Assembly: GCA_965226695.1 (NCBI GenBank)
Contig: OZ245405.1
Location: forward strand, 1,922,001 to 1,986,000
From: CATOSD01 sp965226695
GTDB lineage: Bacteria; Chloroflexota; Dehalococcoidia; Lucifugimonadales; CATOSD01
Length of the DNA: 64,000 bases
Reading direction: 5' to 3'
The notes under the pieces were generated by a model. It was given only the letters and a program-made list of their open reading frames with translations. It was not told the DNA's origin and made no database searches. Made by a program: the position numbers and the translations under genes. Positions 63,494 to 64,000 of the stretch are shown piece after piece (positions within the stretch are counted from its first letter, which is position 1; each line of letters begins with the position of its first letter).

Positions 63494-64000
63494 ATTAGCT
63501 ATGCATATGGCGCGTATAGTTACTAGTTCCCACATTCGTTACCACAGAATCGACGGATTGGTTTGAGTCTTCGATGGTGGGGGAGTTCCAGAGGACGCGC
63601 GACCAATATGTGGGCCGCACAGGCTTTGCTTGGTTGCCTCGTGGTGACAGCCCGCAACCATGTGCGGTAGGCCGATGCTGATGACTGCTGAGACGCCAGC
63701 TCTTCAAGCCGTGAGACGACGACTCGCGCCGAGGTTGCTCCTGCAGTCGCAGGCCTCGAGACCGAGCCCTCCACAGGCAGTCACACCACCAGCCAGTGCG
63801 TTTTCGGCGATATCGCCGGTCATGCCGTAGCCCTTACATCGCCACGAAAAACCTACTTACGCACCCTGCTAGAGAGAAACTACTTGCGCCCTGCCGATAT
63901 GGGCATAGCGTCCTGGAGTGCAGGTAAGCACAATAACCTGGCATTGTTTGCTTGCTGCAGCAATGGCAGCGCCCATACCTTGGAGACGTTGGGGATCACT
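63494..64000. other. Window end, no supported gene
   Basis: About 500 bp past the candidate att site. Overlapping frames on the minus strand (63495-63774) have no recognisable motif or good start. No RNA gene seen. Confidence 0.4.

Overview
This window is GC-rich bacterial DNA. It most resembles a Chloroflexota chromosome of the SAR202 / Dehalococcoidia type, perhaps from a marine or sponge-associated member. That placement is an inference from gene content: large secreted proteins built from FN3, cadherin-like, Calx-beta, RCC1 and dockerin-like modules, a UxxC peroxiredoxin, a sensor kinase fused to its own response regulator, and sarcosine-oxidase-like, GMC, copper-amine-oxidase and sulfatase-like catabolic genes. 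No rRNA or intact tRNA gene was seen.

Layout. (1) 1-14.4 kb is ordinary chromosome: the end of a copper amine oxidase, a YscW-type lipoprotein, an LRR-FN3 surface protein, a PuuE-like deacetylase, a one-piece kinase/regulator, a DAO-family oxidoreductase, a cyclophilin-like protein, a peroxiredoxin with in-frame TGA at its active site (candidate selenoprotein with a hairpin just downstream), and a NarX/NarL-type pair. (2) 14.7-29.8 kb is a block of extracellular proteins. It includes a 1243-residue secreted protein with a phosphohistidine domain ahead of an ATP-binding domain (glucan-water-dikinase order), plus FN3, cadherin and dockerin-like modules. A 5.7 kb minus-strand adhesin-like gene is broken by three frameshifts. 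(3) 30-38.7 kb is a defence cluster between two direct copies of one IS1182-family element: a prokaryotic viperin with an overlapping partner gene, a type I restriction-modification locus (hsdM, truncated hsdS), and a Phd/VapC-like toxin-antitoxin pair between M and S. (4) 38.7-49.7 kb is IS-rich: IS701, two ISNCY-like copies, an internally deleted IS and a broken serine recombinase, with pterin dehydratase and alpha carbonic anhydrase among them. (5) 49.7-57.2 kb holds a three-gene envelope operon (S49 peptidase, DUF4350-like protein, coiled-coil lipoprotein), a sulfatase-like hydrolase and a decayed GMC oxidoreductase. (6) 57.7-64 kb has an IS5/IS427 element, about 2 kb without recognisable genes, and the end of a decayed integrated element (unknown 306-aa protein, AlpA-like regulator, broken tyrosine integrase, and a sequence resembling the 3' end of tmRNA that may be its attachment site).

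Many non-mobile genes are broken by single-base indels, often in short homopolymers, and rejoin cleanly in another frame. Either the assembly carries indel errors or surface, defence and catabolic genes are decaying under IS load. The sequence alone does not decide this, so I annotate reconstructed spans and mark the breaks.
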